From contig JAOPZO010000248.1 in the NCBI GenBank assembly GCA_025964065.1, forward strand, positions 1 to 5,968: DNA of 5,968 nucleotides, given 5' to 3'. The notes below the pieces were generated by a model that worked only from the letters and a program-made list of their open reading frames with translations, was not told the DNA's origin and searched no databases. The DNA comes from Solirubrobacterales bacterium (lineage in GTDB: Bacteria; Actinomycetota; Thermoleophilia; Solirubrobacterales; Solirubrobacteraceae). Positions 5,350 to 5,968 of the stretch are shown in pieces. The translations under genes were made by a program, and so were the position numbers. Positions within the stretch are counted from its first letter, which is position 1. Each line of letters opens with the position of its first letter.

Positions 5350-5385
5350 CGCCGCGAAGCGCGTGACCACGCGACGGCCGTAGGC
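5345..5385 (-). terminator. Imperfect hairpin after the TauE-like gene, possible terminator
   Basis: Outer arms GCCTACG (5345-5351) and CGTAGGC (5379-5385) are exact reverse complements; with one bulged base the pairing extends by CCG/CGG. Inside lies a perfect CGCGTG-AC-CACGCG (5360-5373). The structure begins 2 bases after the stop of the transporter gene, where a terminator would sit, but no T-run follows on the minus strand. It may be a weak or Rho-assisted terminator, an RNA 3' end, or a protein site in the dodecin promoter. Confidence 0.35.
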
Positions 5386-5387
5386 GG

Positions 5388-5968
5388 CTAGAGCAGCAGC
5401 TGCAGGATCGCGACGACCCCGACGACCACGACGACCCCGCGGAGCGTCGTGGCGCTCAGCCGCCGCGCGACGCGGGCGCCCAGGGTGCCGCCGAGCGTCG
5501 CGCCGACCGCGATGAGCGCGGCCGCGCCGTAGGCCGGGTCGCCCACCACGAGGAAGATCGCGGCGGAGACCGCGTTCACCGTCCCCGCGAGCAGGTTCCG
5601 GGTGCCGTTCACGCGCTGCAGGCTGTCGGGCAGCGCCGTGGCCAGGACTGCGAAGAGCATGATCCCCTGGCCCGCGCCGAAGTAGCCGCCGTACACGCCG
5701 GCGCCGACGAGGCAGACGAGCGCGACCGGCCCGAGCTCCGCCGCGCCCGGCCGCCGCCGCGCCTGCACGGCGCGCGAGATCCGCGGCTGGAGGACGACGA
5801 GCATGAGCGCCCCGGCGATCAGGATCGGCACGACCGCCTCGAACGCCGAGGCCGGGAGCACGAGCAGCAGCGCCGCCCCCGTCGCGCTGCCGAGGACGGA
5901 GCACACCGCGTAGCGCGCGGTCCGCCGGCCGTGGCCGCGCAGGTCCCCGCGAAAGCTCGCGACGGCGG
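5388..5968 (-). CDS. TauE/SafE-type membrane transporter, C-terminal part (runs off right edge)
   Basis: Members of this family are integral membrane proteins thought to export sulfite or sulfur-containing organic anions, though many are uncharacterised. The visible 192 residues hold about six hydrophobic segments. The second-repeat signature GAGVYGGYFGAGQGIM, the following RVNGTRNLLAG and the hydrophobic end VVGVVAILQLLL are family-typical. A GTG at 5906 could look like a start, but the frame stays open to the edge and the added residues SFRGDLRGHGRRTARYA match the basic cytoplasmic loop found at this point in the family. The gene therefore continues outside the window and 5906 is an internal valine. 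The stop TAG is at 5390-5388. The 72-bp gap to dodecin carries a hairpin and a probable promoter, so it is likely a separate transcript from dodecin. Substrate not predictable. Confidence 0.9.
   Translation of the reverse strand, partial: AVASFRGDLRGHGRRTARYAVCSVLGSATGAALLLVLPASAFEAVVPILIAGALMLVVLQPRISRAVQARRRPGAAELGPVALVCLVGAGVYGGYFGAGQGIMLFAVLATALPDSLQRVNGTRNLLAGTVNAVSAAIFLVVGDPAYGAAALIAVGATLGGTLGARVARRLSATTLRGVVVVVGVVAILQLLL

Noticed and set aside
5347..5904. 185-codon minus-strand frame over the transporter gene
   Set aside because: Arg/Gly-rich shadow without hydrophobic segments; the overlapping frame gives clear TauE/SafE-type membrane helices.
5904..5906. GTG as the start of the transporter gene
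   Set aside because: It would leave only about half of the family length, and the upstream in-frame residues continue the family pattern to the window edge.

Overview
This is a very G+C-rich bacterial window. Nearly every codon of the real genes ends in G or C, so misleading open frames lie opposite and beside them. The codon pattern, very short gene gaps and several start codons 6-7 nt behind a TAGGCT-like box (leaderless transcripts) suggest a high-GC actinomycete. Something like the Thermoleophilia/Solirubrobacterales is possible, but that placement is inference only.

Layout, left to right. At 1-383 (minus) is the N-terminal part of a cytochrome P450 that runs off the left edge. Diverging from it is a tight plus-strand set: a GNAT acetyltransferase (427-873), a DUF1653 protein (870-1088) and an NAD-dependent DNA ligase (1085-3097). 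The last two genes each begin in a 4-base GTGA overlap with the gene before. At 3094-3318 (minus) is a small unrecognised gene whose stop codon shares a CTAG palindrome with the ligase stop. From its 72-bp upstream gap a zinc-independent medium-chain dehydrogenase/quinone-oxidoreductase-like gene (3391-4356) reads the other way. It converges, with 3 bp between the stops, on a minus-strand pair: dodecin (5109-5315) followed by an enoyl-CoA hydratase/isomerase family protein (4360-5109), which share one base (TGATG). Upstream of dodecin, past a hairpin-forming gap, is the C-terminal part of a TauE/SafE-type membrane transporter (5388 to beyond the right edge).

Most of the window looks like ordinary housekeeping or metabolic chromosome. 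There is no stretch above 300 bases without a gene, and I saw no tRNA, rRNA, insertion sequence, CRISPR array or phage gene. The most notable points are: a divergent LigA in which several family-conserved residues are changed (including Lys to Arg in the DGxVxK motif and VGRTG to VGGGG); a crotonase-fold protein lacking both hydratase glutamates and translationally coupled to dodecin; a small TTG-start gene; and a recurring promoter/start architecture. I did not find convincing evidence of a new multi-gene system.
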